From contig PLLM01000049.1 of the NCBI GenBank assembly GCA_003141275.1, positions 33,497 to 67,470 on the forward strand: a stretch of 33,974 bases of DNA, written 5' to 3'. The notes under the pieces were generated by a model that was not told where the DNA came from, ran no database searches, and worked only from the letters and a program-made list of their open reading frames with translations. The number at the start of each line of letters is the position of its first letter. The first letter of the stretch is position 1. This DNA comes from Phycisphaerales bacterium. GTDB lineage: Bacteria > Planctomycetota > Phycisphaerae > Sedimentisphaerales > Anaerobacaceae. Below are positions 31,508-33,974 of this stretch, piece by piece. The translations under genes and the position numbers were made by a program.

Positions 31508-31969
31508 TTATTCGTTTTCAATCAGGCAATCGTTCTCTCCCGACAACGACCAATTCAGTGTTTGATGTTTCATCTCTGAAAATGTCAGCAGTAGTTTGCC
31601 GAGCCGATTGATTGCTGATGGTTCCGCTTTGATTGAAAAGCGACAAGCTCCTTCATCGGGTTTGTCCTGATTGTTATCAACAACAATTTGCAGAGCACAC
31701 CGCCCACTCATATCCGTTGTGTAGGCGTGTAGAGCAAAATAATATGCAGAATTGTTTTCCTTTTGTGCCGATCCAATCTCGTATGAATACGCATCTGGTA
31801 TTTTGTTCGGGAAAGAGTGGAGGGCAGTGCCAAGTTCCTTTATGCCAGTTGCGTTGCAGAAAAATTCAAGATGACCTTCGAAAAGACCATTGCTCGCGGA
31901 GAACACGAGATGCAAATGGTATGGTTCTTCATATGGGTATCGCTTCAGTTGTATTCCGACAGCGTTCAT
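31508..31969 (-). CDS. Unknown 153-residue protein
   Basis: I do not recognise this soluble protein. It has alternating strand-like segments (YHLHLVFSASNGLFEGHLEFF, YYFALHAYTT, CALQIVVDNN), pointing to a beta-rich domain, and an acidic end. No signal peptide or membrane segment. Its base composition is more A+T-rich than its neighbours, and it sits alone between fabG and the NRAMP gene, which could indicate later insertion. The ATG at 31969 has only a weak SD (AGG). Coding is judged likely from its length and clean frame. Confidence 0.6.
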   Translation of the reverse strand: MNAVGIQLKRYPYEEPYHLHLVFSASNGLFEGHLEFFCNATGIKELGTALHSFPNKIPDAYSYEIGSAQKENNSAYYFALHAYTTDMSGRCALQIVVDNNQDKPDEGACRFSIKAEPSAINRLGKLLLTFSEMKHQTLNWSLSGENDCLIENE

Positions 31970-32037
31970 TCTTTAACCTATGAATTTAGTTTAGAGGTAA
32001 CAGAATGTCAATATTTTTGCATGGTTGTCTTTCTGTC

Positions 32038-33939
32038 TCAGTGTTCGGATTGCGGGTGTTCCTGATTATGCGTCCGAACGACAAAGACGGGGATGTCGAT
32101 TGCGTGGCGGACGCTGTCCACGGTTTCGCCATAAATGATATCACCCACAAGATGATGGCCGTGTGAGCCGAGCACTAAAAGGTCGAAGCCGTTTGCCTTG
32201 ACGGATTTGACAAGCTCCTCGACCGGCCTGCCGAAACGCAAATCGGCGTTCACCTGGAAATCCCTCTCCGCAACTTCTTCCGCCAATCGTTCGAGATATG
32301 TCCGGTCATTTACGCTGTGAACGCTTTCGCTTTCATTGCCATAAACCATTACGCCGGGGGTATCGACGACGTGGACGAGGGTAATGCTGGCGTTGTGGCT
32401 TTTGGCAAGGGTGATGGCGGCGGAGATAATTTTTGCGTCTCCTTCGGTGTGCTCAAGTGCGACGCCTATATGCTTAATGATCATTGGCTTGATTTGTTTT
32501 GCTAACCTTTCACCGACCTCGCCATCCGCCGTTGTCCACGCTGCGCCTTTGCGGAACAGGGGCAAAAATGTGATAAAGCCAAGTGCGCCAACCAGTAAAA
32601 GAGCAATCGGGCAGAGAATCGCCCACAGCCAGGGAGATGCACTGCCCCAAATGGTTAGTTCGTCGTAAACTAACTTAAGATTCAACGCCACGATAACCCC
32701 AGCGACAATCCAGACGGCTATTTTTACAAAAATATTATTGGCGAACGTGCCCATTTTCTTTTTGTCGGAAGTGAAATGGATGAGCGGGATAATCGCGAAG
32801 GGCAGCTGCAAGCTGAGCACGACCTGCGAGAAAATCAAAAGTCGATACGTTCCTTCGTTGCCTGCTATTGCGATTACGATGACCGCCGGCACAAGCGCGA
32901 TGCCGCGAGTCATCAATCTTCGCAGCCAGGGTCGCATTTTTATATTCAGGAAGCCCTCCATAACAATCTGGCCTGAGATTGTGCCTGTGAGCGTCGAGCT
33001 TTGGCCCGCGGCAATCAGGGCAATCGCAAAGGCGATGGGGGCGATTTTGCTGCCTAAAATATTATCCAATAAACTGTGTGCCTGCTGAATCTGGGTAACT
33101 TCGATGCCTCTGCTGTAAAAATTGGCGGCGGCCATAATCAGGATAGCCGCATTGACGAAAAACGCGAGGTTCAACGCTATCGTTGAATCGAGAAAATTAA
33201 ATCTGCACGCCCGCTCTCTGCCGGTAAATGTCTTCGATATTTGTCGTGACTGAACAAGACAGGAGTGAAGGTAAAGATTATGAGGCATAACCGTCGCGCC
33301 AATCATACCTATGGCGATGTATAAGCTTTGCGAATTCAAACTGGGGCTAAATCCGGCGGCGATACTTGTCCAGTCCGGCTTCGCGAGAAAAACCTCTAAT
33401 ATAAAGCATCCGCCTATGACGGCCACAAGCGATACGATAAACGCCTCCATTTTGCGGATGCCTAATCGCAGTAATACCAAGAGCAGGAAAGTATCGCACG
33501 CGGTAACTAAGCAGCCCCACAACAGTGGCAGTTTGAACAGCAGGTTCAACCCGATTATGGTTCCCAGCGCCTCCGCCAAATCGGTTGCGGCTATCGCGGT
33601 TTCCGCCAGCAGCCACAATAAGAGATTAAATCTCTTCGGATATTCCCGTCGGCAGCCCTGGGCAAGGTCCAGACCTGTAACAACCCCCAGCCGGGCCGCC
33701 AGGGTCTGCAAAAGGACCGCCATAAGATTGGACATCAGCAGGACCCAGATGAGTGCGTAGCCGAATCGTGCGCCTCCCTCGATGTCCGTGGCCCAGTTGC
33801 CCGGGTCCATATATCCGACGCTGACTAAGTAGGCAGGCCCGATAAAAGCAAAAAGACGACGCAGCCAGCCCCGTTTCCTGACGTCTATGGAGTCAGCAAA
33901 GTGATTGCCCGCCTGATTGTTCGTATTGAGATTATCCAT
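32038..33939 (-). CDS. NRAMP divalent-metal transporter fused to a universal stress (Usp) domain
   Basis: A 633-residue fusion. Residues about 28-465 are an NRAMP proton-coupled Mn/Fe transporter with about 11 membrane segments: the metal-binding DPGNWATD in TM1 (Asp45, Asn48) and VMPHNLYLHS in TM6 (Met-Pro-His) are intact. Residues about 480-625 form a cytoplasmic Usp domain ending in LVLGSHGHHLVGDIIYGETV, which keeps the G-x2-G-x9-G nucleotide-binding spacing. The Usp part may bind ATP or another nucleotide and tune transport. The gene starts at 33939 with only 35 bases of upstream sequence in the window, so its promoter is not visible. Compared with single-domain MntH (about 410-440 residues) the extra length is the Usp domain. 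Confidence 0.92.
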   Translation of the reverse strand: MDNLNTNNQAGNHFADSIDVRKRGWLRRLFAFIGPAYLVSVGYMDPGNWATDIEGGARFGYALIWVLLMSNLMAVLLQTLAARLGVVTGLDLAQGCRREYPKRFNLLLWLLAETAIAATDLAEALGTIIGLNLLFKLPLLWGCLVTACDTFLLLVLLRLGIRKMEAFIVSLVAVIGGCFILEVFLAKPDWTSIAAGFSPSLNSQSLYIAIGMIGATVMPHNLYLHSCLVQSRQISKTFTGRERACRFNFLDSTIALNLAFFVNAAILIMAAANFYSRGIEVTQIQQAHSLLDNILGSKIAPIAFAIALIAAGQSSTLTGTISGQIVMEGFLNIKMRPWLRRLMTRGIALVPAVIVIAIAGNEGTYRLLIFSQVVLSLQLPFAIIPLIHFTSDKKKMGTFANNIFVKIAVWIVAGVIVALNLKLVYDELTIWGSASPWLWAILCPIALLLVGALGFITFLPLFRKGAAWTTADGEVGERLAKQIKPMIIKHIGVALEHTEGDAKIISAAITLAKSHNASITLVHVVDTPGVMVYGNESESVHSVNDRTYLERLAEEVAERDFQVNADLRFGRPVEELVKSVKANGFDLLVLGSHGHHLVGDIIYGETVDSVRHAIDIPVFVVRTHNQEHPQSEH

Positions 33940-33974
33940 ATCAACGCTATTTGGCTTATTTTGACTTTTACTGC

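Overview
The window (about 34 kb, near 50% GC, no rRNA, tRNA, CRISPR array or transposase seen) reads as chromosomal housekeeping sequence from a Gram-negative-type bacterium. LPS-type genes (sugar kinase, GT9 heptosyltransferase), LL-diaminopimelate aminotransferase (DapL), ECF-type sigma control and tandem TMTC-like membrane TPR proteins together suggest the Planctomycetota, perhaps a Phycisphaerae-like lineage. That placement is inference; no 16S gene or marker phylogeny is available here.

Layout. 1-1406 (+): the tail of an LPS-type kinase and a heptosyltransferase. 1458-1955 (-): an unknown membrane-anchored protein. 1995-5311 (-): ileS with an elaborate 5' region and, beyond its 3' end, a degenerate second copy of its own C-terminal codons separated by a long hairpin. 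5395-12495 (+): a compact cassette of membrane glycosyltransferases (two GT39-like, one GT2 polyprenyl-phosphate sugar synthase-like, two TMTC-like TPR proteins) with overlapping genes. 12575-15304 (+): polA. 15462-22135 (+): a small unknown protein, a methyltransferase, dapL, a folK/deoxynucleoside-kinase fusion, panC, panD, lgt and a rhomboid protease. 22210-24187 (-): an ECF sigma factor, a putative anti-sigma factor and a Met-rich periplasmic protein in one tight operon. 24274-25129: a YkgJ-type cysteine protein (+), a small unknown protein (-) and a 27-residue, extremely basic peptide gene (+). 25203-26801 (+): a RACo-like ferredoxin/ASKHA activator. 26861-29144 (-) rpmF-plsX-fabH and 29464-31441 (+) fabD-small membrane protein-fabG: a fatty-acid cluster split into two divergent units. 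31508-33939 (-): an unknown protein and an NRAMP metal transporter fused to a universal stress domain.

The most striking signal is upstream of ileS. On the minus strand there is a near-consensus promoter, then a 36-codon leader ORF with six Ile codons in a seven-codon stretch (five consecutive), then an intrinsic terminator with a U-tract, then ileS. An alternative 10-bp pairing (one G-U) joins the leader stop-codon region to the terminator 5' arm, so the two structures exclude each other. This is the architecture of classical ribosome-mediated attenuation, here placed to sense charged tRNA-Ile and control isoleucyl-tRNA synthetase.

A second pattern is that several genes (1955-, 5395+, 8631+, 12575+, 24274+) have a -10-like box placed so that transcription would start at or within a few bases of the ATG, suggesting leaderless mRNAs.
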